From Welwitschia mirabilis (Eukaryota; Gnetophyta; Gnetopsida; Welwitschiales): DNA of 64,000 bases. This document shows, one piece after another, positions 1 to 10,920 of the stretch. A program made the position numbers and the translations under genes. Numbering within the stretch: position 1 is the stretch's first letter; each line of letters opens with the position of its first letter. The stretch covers positions 294,704,488-294,768,487 of the forward strand of contig JBOZIK010000001.1 in NCBI GenBank assembly GCA_051453625.1, written 5' to 3'. Below the pieces are notes generated by a model, which worked only from the letters and a program-made list of their open reading frames with translations, had not been told where the DNA came from and made no database searches.

Positions 1-2057
1 TTTGGCATGCATCATACAAACCTTTGTGAGTGATAGATAGTTTTGGAAGACCTCTAACAATCTCACCTTGACATATTTTCTTTAGGTTTTCGAAGCTAAT
101 GTGTCCTAAATGCTGATGCCAGAGGACATCCTCTTGAATATGAGAAGAAAGACAAATCGAAGTGCTTGACTGATTTACACAATTTTCTTGTCTTGTTGCT
201 ACTAACAATAGCTGATCAATCTTGCCATGTTTGATAGTACATTTATTTGCATCAAAAGAAAATTTATAACCCTTATCACATATTGGACAAATACTTAAGA
301 GATTATGCTTGAGGTCATTCACAAATAAAACATTATTAATGTTTGGTAAGTTACCTCCACCAATGCTTCCAATTCCTTCTATCCAAGCTTTCCCATTGTC
401 ACCAAAAGTCACCTCTCCTTCATCATACTCTTTGAACTTCATGAAGTTGGATTTGTCATCTGTCATGTGCCGGGAGCCACCACTATCAAGGTACCAACAA
501 GTATGATTAGCCACCTATAAAACATTTTGAATTAAAAGGCTCTTAGTTGAGGATTTTGGAATCCACATCATGCATCTGTGATCTTTTGCATTTTGAATGG
601 GTTTTGGTGAAAAAGCAAATTTTTAACCTAGCATGAAGTGAAGGAACCACCTTTTGCGAAAAACACAATCAATCTTTGAGTGACCCTTATTGTTACAATA
701 GTGGTAGGTAACATTCACTAATGAGTATTTGGAGTTTACTTTGTTTAAAGATCTATGAGAAGAGACTTGATTTGACCAAGTGTTGAGGTAGTTTGTAGAA
801 CGTTTACCAGACCAAGTCCCCTTAGTCATCTTTGAATTTGACTCAAGTTTACTTCTCAAATCTCTAATTTCTTTTTCACTAGCCTCTAGTTTCTCTAAAA
901 TATTTTTGTTGTCTTTCTTTAGATTGTTTACCTTAAGGGCTAGATTTTGACATTCCATTTAACGTCCTACTTCTATTTCACTAAGCATATCATTGTTATT
1001 GAAAGAATCAAGAGGAGATAAAGAACATACCTTTTCTTCCACAAACGTCATGAGAAAGATTCTACCTTCGTTTTATTCTGAGTTTGATTCACTTTCACTT
1101 TCTTCATCATCCCATGTTGCTAACAAGACTTTCTTGCCTTTTCTTTTATCATCCTTTTTGTTGTTTGGGCAGACATTCAAAATGTGACCAAACCCTTTGC
1201 ATGAATAGCACTGAATATCTCGTCCTCCTTCATCCTTTCTTCTTGGCGGTCTTCTCAATTGACCTCCATTTTGCCTTCGTTGCATGAAACGCCTGAATCT
1301 TCTAGCTAGAAGAGCCATTTCATCCTCACTTTCGAGCTCTTGATCATATCCCTCTTTGATCTTGATGTTTTCGTGTGCAGCTGCCAAAGCCCATACTTTT
1401 CTTCTTCTGTTTTCCAAATATCAATTCAAATGTGTGAAGGCTTCCTTGGAGCTCATCCATCTTCATGATATTCGGGTCCTTGCTTTTTTCGAGGGTAGTT
1501 GCTTTCTATTCAAATCTCTTAGGAAGGGAACTTAATGCCTTTCGCACTACCCTTGACTCCTCGATGAGTTCACCTAGGGCACGCATAGAATTAACAATAT
1601 CCGTTAGCTTAGCAAAAAAACCGTTTATACCTTCATTCTGTTCCATTTTGAGATCTTCGAATTTAGTAATAAGCATTTGAAGCTTTGCCTACTTCACCAA
1701 GCTTGTTTCTTCATTAGCACTCTGTAGAACATCCCATGCTTCCTTAGCTGTAGTGCAGTTTACTACTCGTTTGAAATCTTCCGGATCTTTGGCACAGAAG
1801 ATTGCATTCAAGCCTTTGAAGTTGCATGACGCTGTAACTTTTTCTTCAGGTGTCCATTTGTCCTTGCTTTTCAGAGATATCAACTTGGTTGTAGGATCTT
1901 GTACAGTAGGAAGACAATAACCATTAGTAATAGAATCCCATATGTCAAGGTCTATGGATTAAACAAAGACTCTCATTTTAGCCTTCCAGTAACCATAGTT
2001 GGTTCCATCAAAGAAGGGAGGCCTTGTAAGGGAATTTCCTTCAGATGGTTGAATCAT
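1..2057 (-). pseudogene. Copia A gag-protease-preintegrase, broken (element continues beyond the left edge)
   Basis: This is the 5' part of a Ty1/Copia polyprotein, read from 2057 down. The start ATG at 2057 is followed within 20 codons by the gag N-terminal signature 'FDGTNYGYWK'. A UBN2-type gag follows, interrupted near 1,957 and 1,689 by stops. A zinc knuckle at 1169-1210 keeps all four ligands (CYSC..GH..C). A second knuckle at 665-706 has its first Cys replaced by Tyr. A protease core 'WYLDSGGSRHMT' lies near 440-490 and a GAG-preintegrase motif 'LWHQHLGHISFENL' near 75-125. Several stops and frame changes make it non-functional. Integrase, reverse transcriptase and RNase H would lie to the left, outside the window. 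Family assignment is secure from domain order; the exact lineage is not determined. Confidence 0.88.
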
Positions 2058-2108
2058 TTTCTAGGGTAGATGGAGCACAGATTTGTGAGGATCTGTTGCC
2101 CGACCAGA

Positions 2109-2120
2109 GCTCCAATACCA
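2109..2120 (-). other. Primer-binding site of Copia A
   Basis: On the minus strand the 12 bases read TGGTATTGGAGC, two changes from TGGTATCAGAGC, the common plant Copia site that pairs with initiator methionine tRNA. It lies two bases inside the end of the LTR, as expected for priming minus-strand DNA synthesis. Confidence 0.8.
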
Positions 2121-2122
2121 AT

Positions 2123-3292
2123 TGAAAAACGAATCAACCCTAGAGGGGGTGAATAGGTTGTAAAAAAATAAAATTGTACTTGAAGCCCTGCAAATAAAAA
2201 TGAGAATATTCCACCAGATCAAAGATTGTTTTAATGATGAAGAGTCACCACCCTTCAACTCTTAGACACCGAGTCTCTAGCTGGCTTAGATTAACCTCAA
2301 TAATTGGTTTTCAGGCTCACCAATAACCTGTACAATCGCCAGTGGATTTTAGGGTCCATCCACAACCAAAAAGGAATAGATTGAAGTAAAGTGCACAAAT
2401 GCACTGTTGTTATCCACCAGTACAAATGCACTGTAAGACCTGACAAGCTTGATTGGAAGGAGGAGCATCCAGAAGATTTCTAACCACAGAGATGAACCAA
2501 GTAGAGCACACAACACTACATGTAACAGTATTCTATTTTGTCTCTTTTTGATCATGAGTTGTCCTTCACTCTTGTGAAAGAAGTGTTTAAATAGAACGAC
2601 AAGAAATAGTCATTCATAGAGGTAAATGTGGACTGTTGGAGTCTAGATCCGCCTTTTCTTGTAAAGCATGGAAGTGCAACAGTTATAATCGAAATACGTT
2701 GGGTCGACCTTAAATAATGTTCAGTAGCCTTAGTATCCAATCGCCCTTACTACAATGTTCGGTCGCCCTTGCCAATGTTGGTTTTCACTGTCTATTTGAC
2801 CTTATGCATTCTGTCACCCTTACAAGATCTGTGGGTCGAACTCTTCTGATTCGGATTTACAGTCAGGTCACCCGAGTAGAATTGGTTGTCGCCAGCTTAA
2901 TAAACGTTTATTTTCTAAGCTACATGCAATTGCCCTAATTTGTCTCTTCGGTCGCCTTCACTATAACCGGCTGAAATTTCTGAATTCAATTTGATCGTCC
3001 TTGAGAAGGTGTTCAGTCGCCTGCTCTTGTTTTAGTTTATATCTAGTTGACAGTCGATCGCCCCCCCTGAAAGACACGGTCGCTCATGATCGAAGCGAAT
3101 TTCATCTTAATTACAGTCCGGTCACCCTAATAGGAAGTCCGGTCGACCATATTTAATGTGGGTTTTATCCAGGTGAGTTTGCTCGCCCAAATGATATCTA
3201 CGGTCGCTTGTGCTAGAAAATCTCCGCAAAACACAGTAACTCCACACTCTAAAAACTCGTTATTTGATCAATGACAATAGGTTCTTCCAACA
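2123..3292 (-). repeat. 5' LTR of Copia A (1,170 bp)
   Basis: On the minus strand the LTR opens with TGTTGGAAGAAC at 3292 and closes with TTTTTCA at 2123, next to the primer-binding site. The outer end abuts Copia B coding sequence, so the boundary is supported from both sides. The five bases after it (ATGTT, 3293-3297) would be one target-site copy; the other is outside the window. The middle (about 2,700-3,230) carries many degenerate copies of GGTCGCC/GGTCGACC. Whether the LTR is still transcriptionally active cannot be seen. Confidence 0.8.
2700..3230. repeat. Dispersed GGTCGCC-type motif array inside the Copia A LTR
   Basis: About 15-20 short blocks related to TTCGGTCGCCC recur every 20-40 bp, for example GGTCGCC at 2761 and 2950 and GGTCGACC at 3142, plus decayed forms such as GGTCACC and GTCGCTC. 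Spacing is irregular, so this is a cluster of one motif, not a strict satellite. Several decayed forms are single C-to-T or G-to-A steps away from GGTCGCC. Confidence 0.7.
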
Positions 3293-3297
3293 ATGTT

Positions 3298-5551
3298 TTT
3301 AATGCTTACTGTTCCTTCTAAAATTCACTCTCCGACTTTTACTAATCACACAATCTGAACAAAAATCAGAAGAGAGGGAAACTTTAAGAAATACATCTTT
3401 AGAAATAAGTACGTACAGACTTGTTTCGCTCAGATGCCCAAGACGCTTGTGCTAAGTACCTGCTGCAACTTCTCCACTGGCCACACAAGTTGAATTAACA
3501 GGATTAACATAACGTAAAACAGAGATGGTACCTTCTTTGCTTCCACGGGCAATCACTAATGCTCCTTTGCTGATTTTCCAAGAATTGCTATCAAACGTGG
3601 TTGTAAATCTATTGTCACTAACCTGACCAACTGAAATCAGATTCTTTGCCAAACCTGGAACATGTCTAATGTTGATCAAAGTTATGGTCTGGTCATTTTG
3701 CCTTGTAAGGACAATCGTTCCTTTGCCTTTGATCTCATATTTCCGATCATCTTCCAGCTAAACACATGAACCATCTGCGATAGGCTCATAAGAGGAAAAG
3801 AATGCTTTACTTGGGCAAACATGAAATGAGCACCAGTATCAATTATCTAGACCTCTGGAACCAAGTACATAGAGACATTAACGTCTCCTCCCTGTGTTAA
3901 AAGAGCAATGTCAGCTTCACTGTGCGAAGGTGGAGCAGAACTAAAAGCGTCTTCGTTCTTTTCTTCCCTCTTCTTACATTTGTCTTTAAGCTTCTAGCAA
4001 TCTTTTATCATATGTCCTTTGTTTTTGTAGTAATGGTAAACAATGTCTCTGCCTTGGAATCTAGCTGTGCTCTTGCTTCTACCATGTCCTCCCCTAGATT
4101 GCAAACGTCCTCTATGAGTTGCCAAAGCTTCTCCTTGTTTCTCGCTGCTAGATGAACCAAATGCATTCTCTTTTCTATATCCAATAACATTGCTATAAGT
4201 TCTTTAAGTGTCAAACTATTCTTACCAGCAGACGTTAGAATCGGATTGACAATAATCGACCAACTTTGAGGCAACGAAATCAGAATAGGGGTAATATGCA
4301 TTTCCTCTGTAAATGTGATCCCAAGATCATCAATTTGTGAAAATATGTTTTGCGTCTCATCTAAATGACTCAAAAATTTTGTTCCTTCCTTCATCTTTGT
4401 AGTAAAAGCTTGGCTAAGCACCACATACCTATTTATCATAGAAGGCTAATCGTACCAGTCTTTCAACTTCTAGTAGAGTTCCTGCGCAGTCAAAACTCTT
4501 AAATGAGCCTTCAANNNNNNNNNNNNNNNNNNNNNNNNNNNNNNNNNNNNNNNNNNNNNNNNNNNNNNNNNNNNNNNNNNNNNNNNNNNNNNNNNNNNNN
4601 NNNNNNNNNNNNNNNNNNNNNNNNNNNNNNNNNNNNNNNNNNNNNNNNNNNNNNNNNNNNNNNNNNNNNNNNNNNNNNNNNNNNNNNNNNNNNNNNNNNN
4701 NNNNNNNNNNNNNNNNNNNNNNNNNNNNNNNNNNNNNNNNNNNNNNNNNNNNNNNNNNNNNNNNNNNNNNNNNNNNNNNNNNNNNNNNNNNNNNNNNNNN
4801 NNNNNNNNNNNNNNNNNNNNNNNNNNNNNNNNNNNNNNNNNNNNNNNNNNNNNNNNNNNNNNNNNNNNNNNNNNNNNNNNNNNNNNNNNNNNNNNNNNNN
4901 NNNNNNNNNNNNNNNNNNNNNNNNNNNNNNNNNNNNNNNNNNNNNNNNNNNNNNNNNNNNNNNNNNNNNNNNNNNNNNNNNNNNNNNNNNNNNNNNNNNN
5001 NNNNNNNNNNNNNNNNNNNNNNNNNNNNNNNNNNNNNNNNNNNNNNNNNNNNNNNNNNNNNNNNNNNNNNNNNNNNNNNNNNNNNNNNNNNNNNNNNNNN
5101 NNNNNNNNNNNNNNNNNNNNNNNNNNNNNNNNNNNNNNNNNNNNNNNNNNNNNNNNNNNNNNNNNNNNNNNNNNNNNNNNNNNNNNNNNNNNNNNNNNNN
5201 NNNNNNNNNNNNNNNNNNNNNNNNNNNNNNNNNNNNNNNNNNNNNNNNNNNNNNNNNNNNNNNNNNNNNNNNNNNNNNNNNNNNNNNNNNNNNNNNNNNN
5301 NNNNNNNNNNNNNNNNNNNNNNNNNNNNNNNNNNNNNNNNNNNNNNNNNNNNNNNNNNNNNNNNNNNNNNNNNNNNNNNNNATGAAGGCCAAGCAAGCAA
5401 TATCGTCCATCTTCAGATCTGTGTTTGTTTGTGCTTTCGTCTTTAAAGCAAGTTTACATCCCTTTTGCTGCAGAATGTCTTCCATCAAGATTTTCCACAC
5501 AGCCCAATTTTCTGGGCCCTAAAGTCTGTCTGTTGTTTGCAAACGCTCCAT
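3298..5551 (-). pseudogene. Copia B gag-protease-preintegrase, broken and interrupted by Copia A
   Basis: This is a second Ty1/Copia polyprotein. Its likely ATG is at 5551, 26 bases inside the primer-binding site. The gag N-terminus (5382-5551) is followed by the assembly gap. After it come a UBN2-like gag (4008-4500), a zinc knuckle at about 4,008-4,050 in which two Cys have become Tyr, and a protease with an intact DTG at 3832-3840 ('IIDTGAHF'). A GAG-preintegrase domain follows, with 'HKRLGHLSETSLYVL' preceded by a TAG where Trp is expected. Coding similarity stops at 3298, where the Copia A LTR begins, so Copia A interrupted this element. The remaining pol would resume beyond the left edge. 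Several in-frame stops make it dead. Confidence 0.85.
4515..5381. other. Assembly gap (867 N)
   Basis: A run of N replaces sequence inside the Copia B gag. Translations that cross it are meaningless. The gag segments on either side ('DDIACLAF' and 'LKAHLRVLTAQELY') would sit only a few to about twenty codons apart in an intact Copia gag, so the gap is either mis-sized or hides an insertion. Confidence 0.99.
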
Positions 5552-5576
5552 TTGAAACCCTAGCACTTTGAACCTC

Positions 5577-5588
5577 GCTCTAATACCA
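5577..5588 (-). other. Primer-binding site of Copia B
   Basis: The minus strand reads TGGTATTAGAGC, one base from TGGTATCAGAGC (initiator tRNA-Met type). It lies just inside the LTR end and upstream of the gag ATG. Confidence 0.85.
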
Positions 5589-5590
5589 CT

Positions 5591-5831
5591 CGTTACAAAT
5601 CTAACAACAAGAATGTACTGAAACAAAATGGAACAGCAAGCACATAAAAGGAACAACACAGAAGTTACGTGGTATGGGCTATTATTGCCCTCCGTCCACA
5701 GGAAACAATGCAGAGCTCTATTGATTGATTAGGAGCAAATGGGTTCTAGATACAACAAACAACCCTCTAACAGGTTTATATAACTTTAGGGTTAGCGTTA
5801 GAAGCCAATCCCCTTTTACAACTTTATAACA
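5591..5831 (-). repeat. 5' LTR of Copia B (241 bp)
   Basis: The minus strand opens with TGTTATAAAG at 5831, directly against Gypsy reverse-transcriptase coding sequence, and closes near 5591 with TTTGTAACG (probably a decayed TAACA). The spacer AG and the primer-binding site follow. It contains ACTTCTGTG and CCACGTAACTTC near its 3' half, an arrangement shared with the LTR pieces at 13,960-15,114. The other LTR is outside the window. Confidence 0.75.
5773..5783 (-). promoter_or_regulatory. LTR TATA box of Copia B
   Basis: TTATATAAACC on the minus strand lies about 50 bp inside the LTR start, a usual place for the promoter of a short Copia LTR. Function is inferred. Confidence 0.5.
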
Positions 5832-6990
5832 TTGCAGTCCTCTCAATTCTCTTAAATTCTTCAGTGAAGGTATCTCTGTTATTGCTTTGACTTTTTCAGT
5901 GTCTTATCTCTATCCCTCTCTTTGATACCATAAATCCTAATAGTTTTTCCAACTAGACTCCAAAGACACATTTGTTAGGATTTAGTTTCAAGTTATGTTT
6001 TTGAGCTATTTGAAATAGCTTTTCCAAGTCTTGGGGGTGTTGATGGGCTTGTCGTGACTTTACTACTATATCATCAATGTAGTCTTTAACCGATTTGTGG
6101 ATCAAGCTATGTAAGATATAAATCATGGCCTGTTGATAGGTTGCACCAGCATTCTTCAATCCAAATGGCATCATGACATAACAAAATAGTACCCATGGAG
6201 TTATGAAGGTAGTCTAGTGTTGATCTTCGAGGTTGATAAAGATTTGGTTATAAACCGAATACCCATCCATAAAGGTAATAACTTACATCCTGTCGTATTA
6301 TCTAACAAAATATCAATACTTGGTAGAGGGTAATCGTCCTTGAGAGTAACTTTGTTCAAGTCTTGATAATCGATATAGCTCCTACTGCTTCCATTTTTCT
6401 TTATAACTATAACCATGTTGGAGACTCAATTGGAGTAATCAATAGGTCTGATAACCCAGTAGTCCGTAATTGTTAGATATCCTCCTTAACTACCAAAGCA
6501 ATTTTGGAGCTTCTGTTGTTTGATTGCAATCACTCCTAATTTAATTAAAATATTGTGCATGACTATATGTTTATCTATGCCTTGCATGTCCCTATAGTGC
6601 CATGCAAAAATGTTCTTATTTTTTAGTAAGACTTATTCTAGTTTGTTTTTCAAGGTTTGCGACAAGGCTTGATTAATATTTAATGTTCTGTCTTTACCTT
6701 AGAGGATCGACACAAAAATTGTTGGTTTCTATGTCTTGGGAAGTAAATAAGGATATTGCCCTTTAGTTCCTCGTAAATTAATTGATCTTTATAATTCTCA
6801 TCTGAGGTATTTTCTAAGATAAAACTTGAACAAATGGGGGACACTTGTTTAGATACATTACACATTTTCATTGGTTAGAATAACTCGTGATGGAGACAAA
6901 TTTTCCTCCATGTGTCGCAATATAATTTGGTTTTTATTCCCATGTCTCACGCACCTTGAAATTTATTTTATTAAATTAGAACCATTTGCT
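5832..6990 (-). pseudogene. Gypsy C (Tat-like) reverse transcriptase, broken and interrupted by Copia B
   Basis: This is a Ty3/Gypsy reverse transcriptase. Reading down from about 6,990 it has a linker with 'MEENLSPSRVILTNENV', then 'FAWHYRDMQGID', then 'RPIDYSN' and 'IKKNGSSRSYIDYQDLNK' (finger and palm start). Next come 'ITFMDGYSVYNQ' and 'MPFGLKNAGATYQQAM', the catalytic 'YIDDIVVKS' near 6,055-6,080, and 'NKCVFGV'. The connection region ends at 'LRELRGLQ' at about 5,840, where the Copia B LTR begins. There is a frameshift near 6,285 and several stops, including TGA or TAG where Trp is expected. RNase H and integrase are absent from the window. The motif set and the gag type at 11,046-12,480 point to the Tat branch; I am sure of Gypsy and fairly sure of Tat. 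Confidence 0.85.
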
Positions 6991-7260
6991 TAGTAGGTGT
7001 ATGGCACCTACATAAAACACAAAAAAATTAATTTAATTCTTGACACACTTGTTATGCCAAGCATGTCAAGAATTTAAACATATATGTTTGTGGTATTTTA
7101 TTTTTGTCTTTCTTGTTCTTTTCTTTTGCCTTCCTCTTTCCCCCCACCCCCCAAAAACTCCCAAAGGGGGTCTTTTAAAACATCAGGCCTGTAACGGCCT
7201 TAACATTTCACATAAACAAAGACTGTGCATTGAGAAATCATGGTCAAAACACAAAAGCTC

Positions 7261-7553
7261 TTCAGTGAGTGATAGTGCAACAAACTGTTGATTTGGCATA
7301 GGATGCCTATGCAACGAATTCAGACATCCAAGGGGGAATTTGAGGGGAAAGACTAATAGAAAAAGGTACATTTTGCTTTTCAAATCAGGGATTTAAAAAT
7401 TTGTTGTTCAGTGAGTGATAACGCAACAGACTGTTGATTTGGCATAGGATTGCCTATGCAAGGAATTCAGTCATGCAAGGGGGAATTTGAGGGGAAAGAC
7501 TAATGAAAAAAGGTACATTTTGCTTTTCAAATGAGGGATTTTAAAATTTGTTG
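7261..7553. repeat. Tandem duplication, two copies of about 147 bp
   Basis: 7261-7406 and 7407-7553 are about 93-95% identical, both starting TTCAGTGAGTGATA and both containing CAAGGGGGAATTTGAGGGG. The copies abut exactly. High identity compared with the surrounding decay suggests a fairly recent duplication. Confidence 0.92.
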
Positions 7554-7689
7554 TTCTTTGCTTGTGTGAGTGCAATGGCAATCATTCATCCAAGAGATTG
7601 GTATTAGATGGTTTGTTGTCCTTGAAGAATTGGAGAGCCACTTCTAAAATTCATTGGCAAGAGAAAGAAGCTAAGATTGTTGCAAAAAA

Positions 7690-9945
7690 CCCTATTTGTT
7701 CTTCATCTCAGTGCACAACGGCTCACCAGCTACAAAGAAAGCACCTAATGATTCAAACAATATTGAAATAACAGATTTCTGAGTTTGGGTTCGCTCAGAC
7801 ATTGCAAAAGGAAGATTCAGGAGGACGCAGGGCAGAACAACTAAACATGAGGGAATGGAGTTGAAGTTACATTCTGGCTCTTCAAAGAAGCACAAGGCTC
7901 AGGACGAAGCCGAAGAGGAGAAACTGGAGGTTTCTTCAAAGAAAAGAAGTCACGTCTTTATGAGAAAAGATTTTGAGCATGAGGGCTTGGGGGAATTCTT
8001 GGAACAGAAACCGGATTAGAAGGAGGGCCTAGTCAGGAACAGTTTGCTTGGCTTAATTTGTTTTCTTCATGTGAAACCGTTTTATACATTTTCAATATTA
8101 GATATGGTCTGCTCTTTTTCAGGAAAAATAGGGTTGACAAAATTTGTTCGGGGTGACAAATGTATTTTTATCAACCAGTTGAGAGAAGTTTTCGTTTGGC
8201 AGATGGGAAAGAAAGAGTCAAATGCAAAGGAGTGAGCCAAGCAGAAAAGGATCAAGCTTAGGCATATTTGCTGTTAAGCCCAAGTCCAAATTTGATTTCT
8301 CCCTTTCAATCAATTCTTTTTGTCCAAGGGTCACTCCTAAGGACCATCCTGATTTGGCAAGTGTTCCGATTTAGGTTTTCAAAGCCTTGTATTCTATGAT
8401 TGAGGAGAAAACAACCTTCAAATTCTGGTCTTGGATGAGGGACAGAATGTCCTAGACTGGCAACACTCAAGGAAAAGTCGAGGTACACTTTTCCTTTTGG
8501 TTTTCATTTAAATTGTCTTCGTTTGATTAGCATTTGCAAGTCATTGTCTTTAGGAGGCCACACGAAATCAATTTGGCAAAACATGTGCCCAAGTTCCAAG
8601 GAAGAAGGGGGTTCTATTAACATAGGCAAACTTACTAGATATCAATAATGAGTTTGGAACTGAATCAGTGGGCTACGAATTTGACAGGGAAGATGAGCTT
8701 CTTCAGCAAAAAATGGCACTTCAGATAGGGAAAACGTTGAAAGATTTGACTTGTGATAGCAATGGGCTTTCATCTTCATGATGAGTCAAAAGCTCAAGGT
8801 CAGCATAGAGGAAAATGTTTTTGAAGACGAAAAACGCATATTAGAGATGGTTTCTCAGAAAATTGACATAATCATTGATTCAACCTTGAAAAGGTGTATG
8901 TAATATTTCCCCTGAAGCATATTATTCTTTTTGTTCATTATTTGCAATGGCTGAAGGACAATTATTCTTAAGGAAATGGATTTCCCACCCCATTTCCCCT
9001 TTTTTTAGTAGGAGGAAAAGAGCATTTGGATTCGAAAGACATAAGCCCTATAGATATGCAAGGTAAGTTTTGGGTTTTGAAAAGTTATTCGTCTTAATCT
9101 GTTTTCATTATTATTTTATTCAATAGTCATATATGTTTGAAATGCAGGTTGGGATTTGAATTCTAATACCAATCTGAAAAGGAAAGGCCAATACTGATTT
9201 GTGAATCATGGAATGAATTTTGCATAGAAAGACACATCTGGGAAGCTAAAAAGGGCGAATTGGTCAAACAGGGGGAGCAGTAGAGCACAAGATAATTTCT
9301 ACATTATTTGATGATGCTCTACTGAAGTTATTCCTCCTTTTAACGATTGTCAAAACAAATCTCTACAAAATAATCGATGAAGAGCAGAAGAGAAAAGGTT
9401 AGAGGAGAGAAATCAAGATTTGCAAAATCTGAACCTAGATCTGGTGCAAGAGGTAGGAAAAGCCAATTCAGTATTTAATTGCTTCTACAAAGGAGAAAGT
9501 GCTGTTAAATTGAACTTGCTGGTAGACAATGTCACAAATTTGAAATCTGAGAACAAAATGTTAAAGGCTCAGATTTCTCAGAAAGATGAAATGATTGAAG
9601 GACTGAAGAGGTTGGTGATTTCATTTGAAAGGCACTTATCCAATTATGCTGACCTTTTGTCTAAGGAAACAACAGCGCTGGCAGAGAATGAGGAATTGCG
9701 CAATAAGGTAGAGCTTTTAAAGAAGATGTGTCGTGCTTACCCCTGTTCTTAAGCATATTTGATGTGAAATTATTACTACCTTCAATTAAGGCGGATGAGG
9801 ATAAATTTATTGCATTCATCATGCATATTTTTGTTATTTGATTTTGTTCTAATGGACACTAACTCTCTGTTTTCCCCCTTATTTATTTCTTTCAGACTTG
9901 AGAGGCGTCTATGAGGACATTACTTTCAAGAGAATTGAAGGCTGA
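7690..9945 (+). pseudogene. Broken multi-exon gene inside the Gypsy insert, product unknown (Lys/Glu-rich, C-terminal coiled coil)
   Basis: Plus-strand pieces look like exons bounded by splice-type sites. A Lys/Glu-rich segment at about 7,720-8,015 includes 'SSKKHKAQDEAEEEK' and 'SSKKRSHVFMRKDF'. Further pieces are 8,123-8,482 (after TTTTTCAG, before GTACAC), 8,554-8,893 (after CTTTAG, before GTGTAT), about 9,012-9,062 (before GTAAGT) and 9,148 to about 9,735 (after AATGCAG), the last with a heptad-rich coiled coil at 9,420-9,735. A possible last exon at 9,896-9,945 follows TTTCAG and ends in TGA. Two of the exons contain TAG stops in otherwise open frames, and frames shift near 8,240, 8,780 and 9,200, so it is not translatable as it stands. 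Retained introns mean it moved as DNA, not through RNA. I do not recognise the family; the basic clusters suggest a nuclear protein. Confidence 0.5.
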
Positions 9946-10103
9946 AATCATCTTTCCTCTTTAGCAAAGTTTTTCCTTTTTTGTCTTCTTTTGGTGTAGA
10001 TAAACTATGTCTAGAATTTGACATATCTTATTTATTGGACAACAATTTTGCAATGGCTAGAGACCTCCTCCTTCTTTTTTTCCTTTTTTGTAAGAGGGAT
10101 GTT

Positions 10104-10124
10104 GGGGGTTGGGGCGGGGTTTGG
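10104..10124 (+). other. Four-tract G run (possible G-quadruplex)
   Basis: The bases read GGGGGTTGGGGCGGGGTTTGG: three long G tracts and a final GG with loops of 1-3 bases. This is unusual in such AT-rich DNA. Any structure or function is inference. Confidence 0.4.
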
Positions 10125-10261
10125 TGTTAACAATGGACAGAATTGTTATGGGCGTATCCAGCCTATGTGGACTCTGGAAACTTACATTTCCTTATTATAA
10201 TTGCAATCCTATTGTCCTAAAACTTTTATTCCTCTATAAATTTTTATTAATTATCGAATTG

Positions 10262-10920
10262 ACGTGCCATCTAATGGGTGGGCATCAGAAACTTCAATGA
10301 ATTTAAATTTGTGTGGTTCAAGTTTGTCCTGATGGATTTGAAATAAGGGAATTAGAAGATTTTCATTTTCTGTTATTTCTCTGACTGCAACATCATCCTC
10401 GTGTTTGGGTGACAATGACTATTGCACCTCTCTCTAGTGTGATTTCTGTGGAAGAGACACAAAATTTTACCTTCTGATGTGCTAAGGATATGATAGCCTT
10501 AGTATCATATATCCAAAGTTGACCTCATAATATATTGAATGATGATGAACTTTTGATAATGTAGAATTTGGTTTTAGTTTTGACATCACCTACCTTTACA
10601 TCTAACGAAATGGTTCCAATTGAAGGCTTGTCTTTATTGTTGGATCCACAGATTAAAATAGTATTGCTTGTATCAATTTCATATTGTTTTTCAAGTGTTT
10701 TCAGACAATCATGAGTACTTATATTTAATTCACAATCTGTAAATGACCTTTTGACTTTATATGATCCAATTAGAGCTGTGATGTATGGTAAATCTTTTAC
10801 GATGGGTTTCTTTGGCATAGAAGAAATTTCGTATGCTTTAAAGATTATATCAGAATTTTTCTCTCGGGTTATCACTATTTGATGCTTAGATTGCACCATT
10901 TCAGTTACTAACTCTTCGAA
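10262..10920 (-). pseudogene. Gypsy C protease region
   Basis: The segment read from 10,899 down has the shape of a Ty3/Gypsy retroviral-type aspartic protease of the Tat/Athila kind. It has a strand-rich core, 'SIGTISLDVKVGDVKTKTKFYII' spread over 10,560-10,625, and 'SSSSFNILLG' followed by 'LWIYDTKAI' and 'HQKVKF', matching the usual 'FYVID..SYNLLLGRPWLH...HQ.LKF' region. The catalytic Asp-Ser/Thr-Gly is not intact: the corresponding place reads 'FTDCEL'. Coding similarity then continues to about 10,262 ('LIPLFQIHQDKLEPHKFK'), where the insert begins. Stops occur after position 10,525. It lies between gag (right) and, beyond the insert, reverse transcriptase (left), as expected for this element. 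Confidence 0.7.

Larger units (their letters stand above)
6991..10261. mobile_element. Foreign insert splitting Gypsy C between protease and reverse transcriptase
   Basis: Gypsy coding is recognisable down to about 10,262 ('DAHPLDGTSIR') and resumes, in the same orientation, near 6,990. The 3.3 kb between lacks Gypsy similarity and carries plus-strand, intron-containing gene pieces, so it was added as DNA. Its edges are approximate. I compared the two ends by eye and saw no convincing terminal inverted repeats or target duplication, so the carrier (MULE, Helitron, hAT or filler DNA) is unknown. Confidence 0.55.

Noticed and set aside
309-506. Plus-strand 65-codon open frame
   Set aside because: It is the reverse of the Copia A protease/preintegrase frame, which has clear motifs on the minus strand.
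4429-5522. Long open frames of 308-339 codons
   Set aside because: They are open only because they cross the run of N.
6991-10261. Terminal inverted repeats of the insert built from AATTAAATTAATTTTT-like ends
   Set aside because: The two ends can be matched only with many mismatches in AT-rich sequence, no better than chance.
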